DNA of 59,182 bases, from positions 1-59,182 of the forward strand of contig JBFLYK010000038.1 of the NCBI GenBank assembly GCA_040756995.1, read 5' to 3'. Source of the DNA: BP-133 sp040756995 (GTDB taxonomy: Bacteria > Actinomycetota > Acidimicrobiia > IMCC26256 > BP-133). Position 1 is the stretch's first letter. Each line of letters opens with the position of its first letter. Both the position numbers and the translations under genes were made by a program. The notes under the pieces were generated by a model. The model saw only the letters and a program-made list of their open reading frames with translations. It had not been told where the DNA came from and did not search any database. Below, one piece after another: positions 8,820-17,288 of this stretch.

Positions 8820-9953
8820 GTGGACATTCTGTTCAACCCTTCCGCGGGGGCGAGCCTCGGCGTCGAGGTCGAGCTCCAGCTCGTCGACCGCACGTCGCGG
8901 GGGCTGCGCAGCGGCGCCAGTGAGATCCTCCGCCGGTTGGAGAAGGAGCGGGGCGAGCCCCACCCCAAGGCCAAGAACGAGCTCATCGAGTCGAACCTCG
9001 AGCTCATCACCGGCGTATGCGGGACGGTGGCGGAGGCCCGGGCCGATCTGGAGGCGACCCTGGCCGAGGTGACGCCGGTGGCCGAGGGTCTCGGGCTGGC
9101 GATGCTGTGCGCCGGGACCCATCCCTTCTCGGAATGGTCCGCTCAGGACATCACCCCCAACGAGCGCTACAACCGGCTGGTCGAAGAGGTGCAGTGGCCG
9201 GCCCGGCGGATGGCCATCTTCGGGATCCACACCCATGTCGGGATCCGCTCGGCGGAGAAGGCCATCGCCATCGCCAACGCGCTGACGGCCTACATCCCCC
9301 ATTTCCTGGCGCTGTCGGCCTCGAGCCCCTGGTTCGAGGGCCGCGACACCGGGCTGGCGTCGGCCCGCTCCAAGGTGTTCGAGGGGCTGCCGACGGCCGG
9401 GCTGCCGCAGCTGCTCGAGGGGTGGGCGGAGTTCCAGGAGCTGATGACGACGCTGATCGAGGCCCGGGCCATCAGCTCCATCCGGGAGATCTGGTGGGAC
9501 ATCCGGCCCCACCCCAACTTCGGCACCGTCGAGCTGCGGATCTGCGACGGCCTGCCGACGATGACCGAGATCGCCACCGTCGCCGCTCTGGCGCAGTGCC
9601 TGGTCGACTGGATGGACACCCTCATCGACCGGGGCTACGGGCTGCCCTGTCCCAAGGCGTGGATCGTGGGGCAGAACAAGTGGCGGGCCGCCCGCCACGG
9701 CGTGGAGGCCGAGCTGATCGTCGACGAGCGGGGAAGCCTCCGTCCCGTCCGGGAGGCCATCGAGGAGCTGGTCGAGGAGCTCACGCCGGTGGCCCGGCGC
9801 CTGGGGTGCGAAGCCGAGCTCCTGCATGCGCTGCGGATCCTCGATCACGGGCCGAGCTACCTCCGCCAGCGGCGCTGGGTCGACGCCGGGGCGACGCTGG
9901 AGGACGTCGTGGACGGCCTGATCGGGGAGCTGCGCTCCGACCAGCCCGGGTAG
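8820..9953 (+). CDS. glutamate-cysteine ligase family 2 (YbdK-type) carboxylate-amine ligase
   Basis: 377 residues, full length for the GCS2 family. The N-terminal ASLGVEVELQLVD is the family's ATP/metal-binding start. Further on are HTHVGI near residue 140 and WWDIRPHPNFGTVELRICDG near 225, which carry conserved acidic and His/Arg residues. The protein would join glutamate (or another acid) to an amine such as cysteine with ATP. EgtA and YbdK belong to the same family, so the exact substrate is open. GTG at 8820 is the first possible start, because an in-frame TAA lies 10 nt before it. There is no clear ribosome binding site and the message may be leaderless. It is divergent from amtB and shares that 137-nt intergenic region. 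Confidence 0.85.
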   Translation: MDILFNPSAGASLGVEVELQLVDRTSRGLRSGASEILRRLEKERGEPHPKAKNELIESNLELITGVCGTVAEARADLEATLAEVTPVAEGLGLAMLCAGTHPFSEWSAQDITPNERYNRLVEEVQWPARRMAIFGIHTHVGIRSAEKAIAIANALTAYIPHFLALSASSPWFEGRDTGLASARSKVFEGLPTAGLPQLLEGWAEFQELMTTLIEARAISSIREIWWDIRPHPNFGTVELRICDGLPTMTEIATVAALAQCLVDWMDTLIDRGYGLPCPKAWIVGQNKWRAARHGVEAELIVDERGSLRPVREAIEELVEELTPVARRLGCEAELLHALRILDHGPSYLRQRRWVDAGATLEDVVDGLIGELRSDQPG

Positions 9954-9982
9954 CGCCGGTGGCGCCGGATAGCGTCCATGTC

Positions 9983-10441
9983 ATGGAGGGGGAGGACCGC
10001 GCCGCGGGGCCGGCGTTCCTGCGGGTGACACCGACCTGTGTGGTCCGGATGGACGAGCTCGACTGGCGGTTCTCGGCCAGCGGCGGCCCCGGCGGCCAGC
10101 ACGTCAACACCGCCAACACCCGGGCCGAGGTCCGCTTCGACGTGGCCGGGTCGCCGTCGCTGGGGCCGCGGCAGCGGGCCCGCCTGCTGGAGCGGCTCGG
10201 GCCCGAGGTGCGGGTGGTGGCCTCCGACGAGCGGTCGCAGCTCCGCAACCGGGAGCTGGCCCTGGAGCGGCTCCGGTCGCGGCTGGCCGAGGCCTTGCGG
10301 GTGGAGAGGCCCCGCCGGCCCACGAAGCCGACGAAGGCGGCCAAGGAGCGACGGCTGGAGGAGAAGCGCCGCCGGTCCGAAATCAAGCGCCGGCGGCAGG
10401 GCGGCCGGGGCGGCCGGAGCCGGGGGGACACCGACGATTGA
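9983..10441 (+). CDS. arfB: ribosome rescue factor ArfB (peptidyl-tRNA hydrolase)
   Basis: 152 residues. The GGQ loop is SGGPGGQHVNTANTRAE near residue 32, the class I release-factor catalytic motif that hydrolyses peptidyl-tRNA. The C-terminus is a basic tail (RPRRPTKPTKAAKERR onward, about residues 110-145). In ArfB such a tail enters the empty mRNA channel of stalled ribosomes. There is no codon-recognition domain, which separates it from RF1/RF2. ATG 9983 is chosen because the family begins about 20 residues before the conserved core. The stop overlaps the next start by 4 bp (TTGA), so the two genes are co-translated. Confidence 0.9.
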   Translation: MEGEDRAAGPAFLRVTPTCVVRMDELDWRFSASGGPGGQHVNTANTRAEVRFDVAGSPSLGPRQRARLLERLGPEVRVVASDERSQLRNRELALERLRSRLAEALRVERPRRPTKPTKAAKERRLEEKRRRSEIKRRRQGGRGGRSRGDTDD

Positions 10442-11136
10442 GCGTCCCCTCGTTCAGAATCGCCAGCTTCAACATCAAGCACGGTGACAACGGCGACGGC
10501 CGGGTCGACCTCCGGCGCCTGGGGGCGGCCTGCGCCGGGTTGTCGGCCGACCTGCTGGCCGTCCAGGAGGTCGACCGCTTCGCCCGGCGGACGGGTTTCC
10601 GGGACGAGATGCGCGTCATCGCCCGGGCCACCGGGCTGCAGGCCGTCTTCGGCGAAGCGGCCCGGCGCCGGTGGCGCAGCTACGGCAACGTGCTTCTGGC
10701 CCGGGGACCGATCCGCGACGTCGAGGTGATCAGACTGCCCCGGCCGAGCGCCGGTGAGCAGCGGGTGGCGATCGTGGCCCGGGTGGCGGTCAACGGTGTG
10801 GATCTGGCGGTGGGGGCGACGCACCTGTCGTTCCGGCGGGGCGAGGGTGCACCTCAGCTGGCGGTGCTGGTCGAGGCGCTGGCGGAGCGGGACGGGCCGC
10901 GGGTTCTGCTCGGCGATCTCAATCTCGGCCCCGAGGTGGTCGAACCGGTGCTGGCCGCCGCCGGGTACGAGGTGGCCCCGACGGGGGCGACGTTCCCCGC
11001 CGCGGCACCCCGGAGCCGCATCGACTACGTGGCCGTGTCGGGCCTGGAGTTGGTGGCGGCGTGCACGCCGGCGCCGGGCATGAGCGACCACCTGCCGGTG
11101 GTGGCGGAGGTGTGCGCTTCGCCTCCGGCGCGCTAG
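10438..11136 (+). CDS. endonuclease/exonuclease/phosphatase family protein
   Basis: 232 residues. The metal-dependent EEP fold is recognisable from IASFNIKHG (catalytic Asn), LAVQEVD (metal-binding Glu), ATHLSF, LLGDLNLGP (Asp/Asn pair) and the C-terminal MSDHLPVVAEV (catalytic Asp-His). All key residues are present, so it should hydrolyse phosphodiester or phosphomonoester bonds. There is no signal peptide, so it is probably cytoplasmic. The TTG start at 10438 overlaps the arfB stop and has a GGGGGGA site about 10 nt upstream. Substrate is not determinable: DNA, a nucleotide or a phospholipid headgroup are all possible. Confidence 0.85.
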   Translation: MSVPSFRIASFNIKHGDNGDGRVDLRRLGAACAGLSADLLAVQEVDRFARRTGFRDEMRVIARATGLQAVFGEAARRRWRSYGNVLLARGPIRDVEVIRLPRPSAGEQRVAIVARVAVNGVDLAVGATHLSFRRGEGAPQLAVLVEALAERDGPRVLLGDLNLGPEVVEPVLAAAGYEVAPTGATFPAAAPRSRIDYVAVSGLELVAACTPAPGMSDHLPVVAEVCASPPAR

Positions 11137-11142
11137 CGGCCC

Positions 11143-11664
11143 TCAGACCGTCGCTTCCCCGAGCCGCTCCAGGAGGTCGGCCCGGGCCCGGGCGACGCGG
11201 GACCGGATGGTGCCCACCGGACAGTCGCAGATCTCGGCCGCCTCGAGGTACGACAGCCCGAGCACCTGGGTCAGCACGAAGGCCAGCCGGCGGTCGGGGT
11301 CGAGGCCGGACAGGAGCGCCTCGACGGAGACGATCCGGGCCGGGTCCGGCTCGTGGGTCGGGCGCTCGAAGCGGGCGGCCAGTCGGCGACGGCGGCGGAG
11401 GTCCCGGACGGCGTCGGCGCACGTTCGGCGGGCGATGGAGAGCAGCCAGGTCCGGGCGCTGGAGTCCCCCCGGAAGGCCGGCAGCGCCCGGTAGGCCCGG
11501 AGGTAGACCTCCTGGGTCACGTCGTCGGCCAGCTCCCGGCTGACGAGCTGCGCGCACAGCCGCCACACCTCGCCCTGGCTGCGCTTGATCCAGGCCGAGA
11601 GGGCGACGCGATCGCCGTCCTGGGCGGCGAGGAGGAGCTCGGTGAGCTCGTCGTTGACGGACAT
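11143..11664 (-). CDS. ECF RNA polymerase sigma factor, SigC-like
   Basis: 173 residues. Region 2 (VWRLCAQLVSRELADDVTQEVYLRAYRALPAF, then ARTWLLSIARRTCADAVRD) and region 4 (LSYLEAAEICDCPVGTIRSRVARARADLLERL) are both complete. There is no C-terminal extension and no anti-sigma gene beside it. The spacing and the SSARTWLL motif resemble actinobacterial SigC, which in Mycobacterium tuberculosis is linked to copper acquisition. Here the gene is divergent from a CopC-CopD copper protein. The start at 11664 (MSVNDELTELLL) is supported by the mirror promoter element lying 70 nt upstream, the same distance as for the copper gene. Autoregulation is therefore likely. Confidence 0.87.
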   Translation of the reverse strand: MSVNDELTELLLAAQDGDRVALSAWIKRSQGEVWRLCAQLVSRELADDVTQEVYLRAYRALPAFRGDSSARTWLLSIARRTCADAVRDLRRRRRLAARFERPTHEPDPARIVSVEALLSGLDPDRRLAFVLTQVLGLSYLEAAEICDCPVGTIRSRVARARADLLERLGEATV

Positions 11665-11734
11665 CTTTTGGCTGGGAGACTTTCGTCGGGAACTTTGGAA
11701 GCTAAGCACGGGACTACCAGGGTGCGATGGATGG

Positions 11735-11880
11735 ACACGGACCGTCCGCTCCACCCGTCCCCCGTCACTGCTGACGCCGGCGCAGCCCCTTCCCACCGGC
11801 TTTCCGGACCGGTCGCCTCCCCTCGGTCAGTCCGGCAAGCCTCCCGAGCCGGCGGACGGGTGGAGCGCGACGGTCCGCGT
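11735..11880. promoter_or_regulatory. mirror-image promoter element shared by the sigma factor and CopC-CopD genes
   Basis: The minus strand at 11760-11735 and the plus strand at 11854-11880 carry the same sequence: GGACGGGTGGAGCG, then (C)GACGGTCCG, then TGT or CGT. Identity is 25 of 26 positions plus a one-base gap. The inner ends lie 70 nt from the sigma start and 69 nt from the copper gene start. This fits one promoter or operator type driving both genes in opposite directions. Which part is -35, -10 or operator is not resolved. Confidence 0.7.
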
Positions 11881-11949
11881 TGATGGCCGCGCCTATCGTC
11901 TTGTGGAATTCCGGAACTTTTCGGTGACACAGGACGACCACCTCCGCGC

Positions 11950-13692
11950 GTGATCCCGCGAACCGCAGGCCTGCGACTGCTCCTGGCCGCCGTACTGGCC
12001 CTGGGAGCCCTCCTCTTCGGCGCGGCGCCGGCCTCGGCCCACGCCACCCTCACCGCCACCGAGCCGGTGGGCGGGACGGCGGTGGCGACGTCGCCGGAGC
12101 GGGTCGTCCTCCGGTTCAGCGAGGCGGTGCAGATTCCTCTCGGGTCGATCCGGGTCTTCGCCTCGCCGTCGGGCAGGCAGATCGAGACGGGCGGCGCCGG
12201 TCGCGTCGACGGTGACAGCCGCGCCGTGGGCGTGAAGCTGCCCGAGCTCGACAAAGGGGGCTACATCGTCACCTGGCGGGTGACATCGGCCGACTCCCAC
12301 CCCATCCACGGTGCCTTCACGTTCACCGTGGGCCCGGCCCGGGAGGCGACGGCCGACCCCGCCCTGATGGAGAAGCTCCTGTCGTCGGGCGGTGGTGACA
12401 CGACGGTGGGCGCCGTCTACGCCGTGATCCGGTTCGTCGCCTTCACGGCCCTGGTTCTGCTGGTGGGCGGGCTGGCCTTCGTCGCTCTCCTGTGGCCGGC
12501 CGGGGCGGCGCTGGCCCGTCCCCGGCGGATCCTGTGGGGCGCGTGGGCGGCGGCCCTCGTCACGACGGCGGTCGGCATCCCGGTCCAGGCCGTCTACGCC
12601 GCCGGCCTGCCGCTGTCGAAGGTGGCCTCGTCGACGGTGCGGTCGGGCATGCTCGACGACCGCTTCGGCCAGGTGTGGGCCGCTCGGCTCGTGGTGCTCG
12701 GGCTGATGGCTCTCGTGCTCGTGGCTCTCGGGCGCCGGGCCGGTTCGTCTTCGCCGGGCGACGGGGCGGCGACGGCGCGGCCGGCGCCTCTGCTGGCGGC
12801 CGGGGGTGTGCTGGGCGTCGGTCTGCTGGTGACCCCCGGCCTGGCGGGACATGCCGCCACCGAGGACCTCGTGCCGCTGGCGATGGTGGCCGACGTGCTC
12901 CATCTGGTGGCGGTCAGCGTCTGGCTGGGAGGCCTGGCCCTGCTCACGGCGGCGGTTCTGCCCCGGCGCATCGCCGCCGAGCTGTCGGCCGTGGTGCCGC
13001 GGTTTTCCCGGATCGCCTTCGGGGCGGTCATCGCCATTCTCGTGACCGGCACGTTCCAGGGCTGGCGGCAGGTGCGCAGCACCGCGGCGCTGACCGACAC
13101 GACCTACGGCCGGCTGCTGATCGTCAAGGTCCTGCTGTTCGCCGTGCTGGTGGCACTGGCGGCGTTCAGCCGCCGCCTGGTCCAGGCCCGGTACCGGGTG
13201 CCGGCGGCTCGCCTGTCGTTCGGGCCCGGCGCGGCGACGAGTGATCCCGACGCCGAGACGGTGGCCGGCCTGCGCCGGACCGTCGGGGCCGAGACCGCCA
13301 TCGCCGTCGTCGTCCTGGCCGTCACCTCGCTGCTGGTCAACGCCCAGCCGGCCCGCTCGGCGCTGGCGCAGCCGTTCAGCACCTCGATGCGGAGCGAACT
13401 GGTCCTGGTCGACGTGACGGTCGACCCGGCCAAGGCCGGCCCCGCCGCGTTCCACTTCTACACGCTGTCGCCCCAGGGGGGACAGCAGGAGGTCCAGGAC
13501 CTCACCGCCCGGCTGACCCTTCCGAGCCAGGACGTCGGCCCGCTGAATGTGCCGGTGCAACGGGCCGGCCCCGGGCACTTCTCGGCCTACAACTTCAACA
13601 TCCCGCTGCGGGGCTCCTGGAAGCTGGAGGTCAAGGCCCTCCTGTCCGACATCGACGAAGCGACCGTCAGCACGACGGTCCCGGTCAAGTAA
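11950..13692 (+). CDS. copper resistance/import protein, CopC-CopD fusion
   Basis: 580 residues. A signal peptide ends at ASA-H, leaving the N-terminal histidine that is a CopC copper ligand. The CopC domain (residues 31-125) continues with the other ligand region TSADSHPIHGAFTFTVG. The CopD domain (about 150-480) has roughly eight membrane helices, and an extracytoplasmic C-terminal domain of about 110 residues follows. CopC binds copper outside the membrane and CopD is thought to move it inward. The GTG start at 11950 follows the mirror element shared with the divergent SigC-like factor. The gene ends 3 nt from the convergent nurA stop, with no room for a terminator. Confidence 0.9.
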   Translation: MIPRTAGLRLLLAAVLALGALLFGAAPASAHATLTATEPVGGTAVATSPERVVLRFSEAVQIPLGSIRVFASPSGRQIETGGAGRVDGDSRAVGVKLPELDKGGYIVTWRVTSADSHPIHGAFTFTVGPAREATADPALMEKLLSSGGGDTTVGAVYAVIRFVAFTALVLLVGGLAFVALLWPAGAALARPRRILWGAWAAALVTTAVGIPVQAVYAAGLPLSKVASSTVRSGMLDDRFGQVWAARLVVLGLMALVLVALGRRAGSSSPGDGAATARPAPLLAAGGVLGVGLLVTPGLAGHAATEDLVPLAMVADVLHLVAVSVWLGGLALLTAAVLPRRIAAELSAVVPRFSRIAFGAVIAILVTGTFQGWRQVRSTAALTDTTYGRLLIVKVLLFAVLVALAAFSRRLVQARYRVPAARLSFGPGAATSDPDAETVAGLRRTVGAETAIAVVVLAVTSLLVNAQPARSALAQPFSTSMRSELVLVDVTVDPAKAGPAAFHFYTLSPQGGQQEVQDLTARLTLPSQDVGPLNVPVQRAGPGHFSAYNFNIPLRGSWKLEVKALLSDIDEATVSTTVPVK

Positions 13693-13695
13693 CGG

Positions 13696-14724
13696 TCACG
13701 CCGCGGCCTGGCGGAGGGCCCGGTAGAGCAGCGCCTCGTCGCCGAGGCGGCGGCGCAGCTCCCGTTCCAGGCCGGCGATCGGATAGAGGTTCTGCGGCGC
13801 CCGGGGTTCCTTGTGGGCCTGGGAGGCGTAACGGGGGAGGACGCCGGCCGCCCGGGCGAGGAGGGCGACGGCGTCGGGAACGTCGAGATCGGCCGGGACT
13901 TCGAGCCGCACCACGCCCGCCCACGGCGTCGCGAGTCCGCTGTCCCGAGCGGCTCTCGCCGCCGTTATCGGGGGGACACCCCCCGACCCCCGGGGGAGGC
14001 GGAGATAGCAGGCGTAGCGCGAGAAGGCGGTGCCGGTGGCGAACACGGGCGTGCGTTGCCCGGCCTCGAGGGCGCTGACGACACCGTGCTGGGCGGGGGG
14101 CAGGTACGCCACCCGGTGGGTCTTGATGAACCCGACGGCATGGGGCAGGTGACCGCGCCCCCGCAGCGGGCCGTCGACGATGAGGAGATCGCAGCCGTCG
14201 TCGCAGGCCTCCTCGGCGGCGGTGATCTCCAACTCCGCCATGCGGGCCTGCAGGGCGAGGGGCAGCGCCTCGGTCCGCGTCGAACCGACCGTGCGCAGGG
14301 GGTAGTCGCCGGCCCGGGTGTGGACGTCGACCGCATGCGGTGAGGCGGTGAACAAGCCGCGTTCGACGAGTACGGCGGCGATCCGGGCCGATCCCCCCGC
14401 GACCCCCGGCGCCGGGCAGCGCACCGCGCCGGCGCCGTAGGTGGCGCACAGCGCCGGCGCCACCGACCCGTCGGGGCCCTCGATCCACGCCCGGGCGTCG
14501 ACCCGGCGGACCCCGTCGACGAAGACGACCGCGCCGCTCGCATCGCCGGCATCGGCCGGCGGCGGATCGACGTCGAGCGGCGCCCAGTCGGAGATCGGCA
14601 CCTCGATGTCGACGACGACATCGGCCGAGCTCTCGTCGAGATCGAGCGCCTCGCCAGGCAGGCCGTAGGCCGGATCCCACGACTCCACCGACCACCGCAT
14701 CGGCGCCCCCGGCCCGGAACTCAC
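13696..14724 (-). CDS. nurA: NurA-like DNA end-processing nuclease
   Basis: 342 residues. The NurA core is visible as VVFVDGVRR (D70, motif I), the helix RMAELE (E166) before LLIVDGPLRGRG (D184, motif II), and the C-terminal YASQAHKEP followed by an LERELRRRLGD helix. These match the 5'-3' nuclease NurA that works with the HerA translocase. GTG at 14724 overlaps the sbcC stop by 4 bp; an ATG at 14700 is the alternative. It is the last gene of herA-sbcD-sbcC-nurA. Residues about 247-260 (GGVPPITAARAA) are encoded by a dispersed palindromic element and look like an inserted loop. The family assignment rests on motifs and context rather than overall similarity. Confidence 0.78.
   Translation of the reverse strand: MSSGPGAPMRWSVESWDPAYGLPGEALDLDESSADVVVDIEVPISDWAPLDVDPPPADAGDASGAVVFVDGVRRVDARAWIEGPDGSVAPALCATYGAGAVRCPAPGVAGGSARIAAVLVERGLFTASPHAVDVHTRAGDYPLRTVGSTRTEALPLALQARMAELEITAAEEACDDGCDLLIVDGPLRGRGHLPHAVGFIKTHRVAYLPPAQHGVVSALEAGQRTPVFATGTAFSRYACYLRLPRGSGGVPPITAARAARDSGLATPWAGVVRLEVPADLDVPDAVALLARAAGVLPRYASQAHKEPRAPQNLYPIAGLERELRRRLGDEALLYRALRQAAA
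13945..13984. repeat. dispersed 40-bp palindromic element, copy 1 (inside nurA)
   Basis: The plus strand runs from CCGAGCGGCTCTCGCCGCC to GGGGGGACACCCCCC. It matches copy 3 (25461-25500) at 34 of 40 positions, and copy 2 (24657-24696) lies in the opposite orientation. It is in frame within nurA and encodes GGVPPITAARAA on the coding strand. Confidence 0.7.
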
Positions 14725-17288
14725 GCCACGACCTTGGTCACGGTGGCGGTGCGGGGGCCCTTGGCCACCTCGAGGCGGACGGGGACCCGCTCGGCCAGAG
14801 CGGGGACGTGGGTGACGACGCCGACCAGCCGGTCGTCGCCGCCGAGGGCTTCGATCGTCGCCGCGACGGTCTCCAGCGTCTCCTCGTCGAGCGTGCCGAA
14901 GCCTTCGTCGATGAACGTGGCCTCGATCCGGGCGGCGCCGGCGGCGGCCAGCGACGAGAGCTGCTCGGCCAGGGCGAGGGCCAGCGCCAGCGAGGCCTGG
15001 AACGTCTCGCCGCCGGAGAGGGTCTTGGCGCTGCGCCGCTCGTCGGCGTTGCGGTGGTCGATGACCGAGAACTCGCCGTCGTCCTCGACGAACAGCGAAT
15101 AGGCGCCGCTCGAGAGGTCGTGCAGGATCACGCTGGCCCCGGCCACCAGCCCGTCGAGCACCTCGGCCAGCACCCACCGCTCGAACCCCTTGGCCGACAG
15201 GTGCCGGGCCAGCGCCCGGGCCACCGTCGCCTCGCTGTCGGCGGCCGCCGCCTGCTTGGCCAGCCGCTCGGCCTCGGCCATCATCTCCCGGACCCGGGCC
15301 AGGTTCGCCGCCGTCTCCGCCTCGGCCCGGGCCACCGCCACACTCATGGCCTCCAGCACGGCGCTCCCACCGGCCGCCTCCGCAGCCGGGGTGCCGGCCT
15401 TCCACCCGTCGGAACCGGGCGACGCCCATCCGGACCCGTCGCCCCGCCGTGCCATCGATGGGAGATCGACACCCGCCTCTCGGAAGGCGGCGGTGGCGGC
15501 GGAGAGGAGATCGGCGGCGGCCCGCCGCAGACGATCGACTTCGGCGGTGGCGGCCCGTTCGGCGGCCCGCTGCCGAGCGGCCACCTCCCCGGCCCAGGCG
15601 GCGAGCTCCGCCCAGTCGGCGGCGAGATCGACCCGCCCGGGAGTCGGAGGAAGGAGCGCCGCGGCGGCGGCCTGGGCGACGGCGTCGCGGGTGCGGTCGA
15701 AGGTCAGCTGCAGCTCGGTCAGCGCCCCTTCGGCGGCCTTCACGGCCTGATGGGCGGTCTCGACCTCCCGGCGGGCGGCGGCTTCGGCCTGGCGGGCGGC
15801 GGCTTCCCGACGGCGGGCTTCGGCGGCGGCGGCCCGGGCGGTGTCGATGCGGGCCAGGGTGGCGGTGATCTCGTCGGGGCCCGGTTGCCCGGCGAGTTCG
15901 CCGGACAGCGCCTCGAGCTGGGCGGCGAGCCCGTCGACGGTGGTCTGGCGGGCGACCCGGGCCCGGTCGGCCTCGGTGGCGGCCCGCTCGGCCTCCCGGG
16001 CGCGAGCGGCCGCTTCGTCGAGGAGCTGCTTGCCGGCCAGCAGATCCGGAGCCGGGGGGTGGGAAGGCAGGCGCTCGACCTCGACCTGGCACACCGGACA
16101 CGGCTCGCCGGGGACGAGCCGCTCGGCCAGCGTGTGCGCCGCCTTGGCGGCCCTGGCGGCCAGCAGCCGCTCGTCGGCCTCCCGCCGGGCCTCCTCCGCC
16201 GCGTCGGCCGCCCGGCGCGCCGCCTCGGCCGCCGACACCGCCGCGGTCAGCGCCTTCCGGGCGGCGTCGAGCTCGGTGGCCAGCTGCGCCGCCTGCTGGT
16301 GGCGGACCAGCAGCGCCTCGAGGGGCGCCCGCTCGCCGGCCTCGGCCAACGCCTGGTCGGCGGCCACGACGGCGGCGTGAGCGGCGGCCGACGCCTGCTC
16401 CGCCTCGATACGTTTTCCCTCGGCCACCTCCAGCGCCGCCCGGCAGCCGGCCAGCCGGCCGGCGGTGGTCTCGAGACCGGCCGGCACCTGGACCGCTTCC
16501 AGCGTCGCGGCCAACGAGGCGGCCCCGGCGACGCGCCGGGCAGCGTCGCGGCTTTGGGCCTCCAGGGCCTCGACCTCCCCCCGCACCTCGCCGAGGTGGT
16601 CGCCGAGCTTCTCGAGGCGGCCGAGCCGGTCCTCGAGCGCGGCGGCGGCTTCCGGAGTGGCGCCGGCGCGGTCGGCGATCTGGGCCCGGAGCTGGCCGGC
16701 CTCCCACTCCTTCTGCGAGGCGGTCTCGTTGGCCCGCTTGCCCATCCGGCCGTAGAGCTCGAGGCCGAGGAGGCTGACCAGCATGTCCTGCCGGTCCCGG
16801 GGCTTGTCGGACAGGAAGCGGGCAAACTCGCCCTGGGGCAGGACCACGCAGCGGGTGAAGTGGTCGAAGGGCATGCCCAGCACCGGCCCGGCGATGGCGG
16901 CGTCGAGCTCCGTGACCGTCCCGGCCAGGACCTCGGTCTGCTCCGGGTCCTCGGCCCCGGCGACTTCGAGCCGGGCCTCCCGGGTGACGGCCTTGCCGTC
17001 GGGCTTGCGCCGCACGACCCGGGCGGCGGTGTAGCGGCGGCCGCCGGCGTCGAACGTGAAGCTCACCCGGGCCTCGGCCGCGCCGCTGGTGACGACGTAG
17101 CCGACCCGCCCCTGATGGGCGTAGCGAGGGACGCTGCCGTAGAGCGCGAAGCACATGGCGTCGATGACCGTGCTCTTGCCCGACCCGGTCGGGCCGACCA
17201 GCGCCAGGTAGTCGACATCGGAGAAGTCGATGACCGTCGGCTCCCGGAAGGCGCCGAAGCCGGCCATCTCCAGCCGGACGGGCCTCAT
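14721..17288 (-). CDS. sbcC: SbcC/Rad50-type SMC-like ATPase
   Basis: 855 residues. Walker A GPTGSGKST is at residue 33 onward and the QGEFARFL Q-loop region near 150. A long Ala/Glu/Arg coiled coil is interrupted by the CPVC zinc hook near residue 400, and returns to the ABC signature LSGGE and Walker B ATFIDEGFGTLD near the C-terminus. With SbcD it forms the Mre11-Rad50 complex that tethers and trims DNA ends. The ATG at 17288 overlaps the sbcD stop (ATGA), and the gene's own stop overlaps the nurA GTG. The middle of the second coil arm has a Gly/Ser-rich break (about residues 610-640), which could be a flexible insertion. Confidence 0.93.
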   Translation of the reverse strand: MRPVRLEMAGFGAFREPTVIDFSDVDYLALVGPTGSGKSTVIDAMCFALYGSVPRYAHQGRVGYVVTSGAAEARVSFTFDAGGRRYTAARVVRRKPDGKAVTREARLEVAGAEDPEQTEVLAGTVTELDAAIAGPVLGMPFDHFTRCVVLPQGEFARFLSDKPRDRQDMLVSLLGLELYGRMGKRANETASQKEWEAGQLRAQIADRAGATPEAAAALEDRLGRLEKLGDHLGEVRGEVEALEAQSRDAARRVAGAASLAATLEAVQVPAGLETTAGRLAGCRAALEVAEGKRIEAEQASAAAHAAVVAADQALAEAGERAPLEALLVRHQQAAQLATELDAARKALTAAVSAAEAARRAADAAEEARREADERLLAARAAKAAHTLAERLVPGEPCPVCQVEVERLPSHPPAPDLLAGKQLLDEAAARAREAERAATEADRARVARQTTVDGLAAQLEALSGELAGQPGPDEITATLARIDTARAAAAEARRREAAARQAEAAARREVETAHQAVKAAEGALTELQLTFDRTRDAVAQAAAAALLPPTPGRVDLAADWAELAAWAGEVAARQRAAERAATAEVDRLRRAAADLLSAATAAFREAGVDLPSMARRGDGSGWASPGSDGWKAGTPAAEAAGGSAVLEAMSVAVARAEAETAANLARVREMMAEAERLAKQAAAADSEATVARALARHLSAKGFERWVLAEVLDGLVAGASVILHDLSSGAYSLFVEDDGEFSVIDHRNADERRSAKTLSGGETFQASLALALALAEQLSSLAAAGAARIEATFIDEGFGTLDEETLETVAATIEALGGDDRLVGVVTHVPALAERVPVRLEVAKGPRTATVTKVVA

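Noticed and set aside
11731..11883. A 50-codon plus-strand frame (MDTDRPLHPS...) between the sigma factor and copper genes
   Set aside because: It has a poor ribosome site and antisense-like composition, and it runs across both arms of the mirror promoter element. No anti-sigma features.
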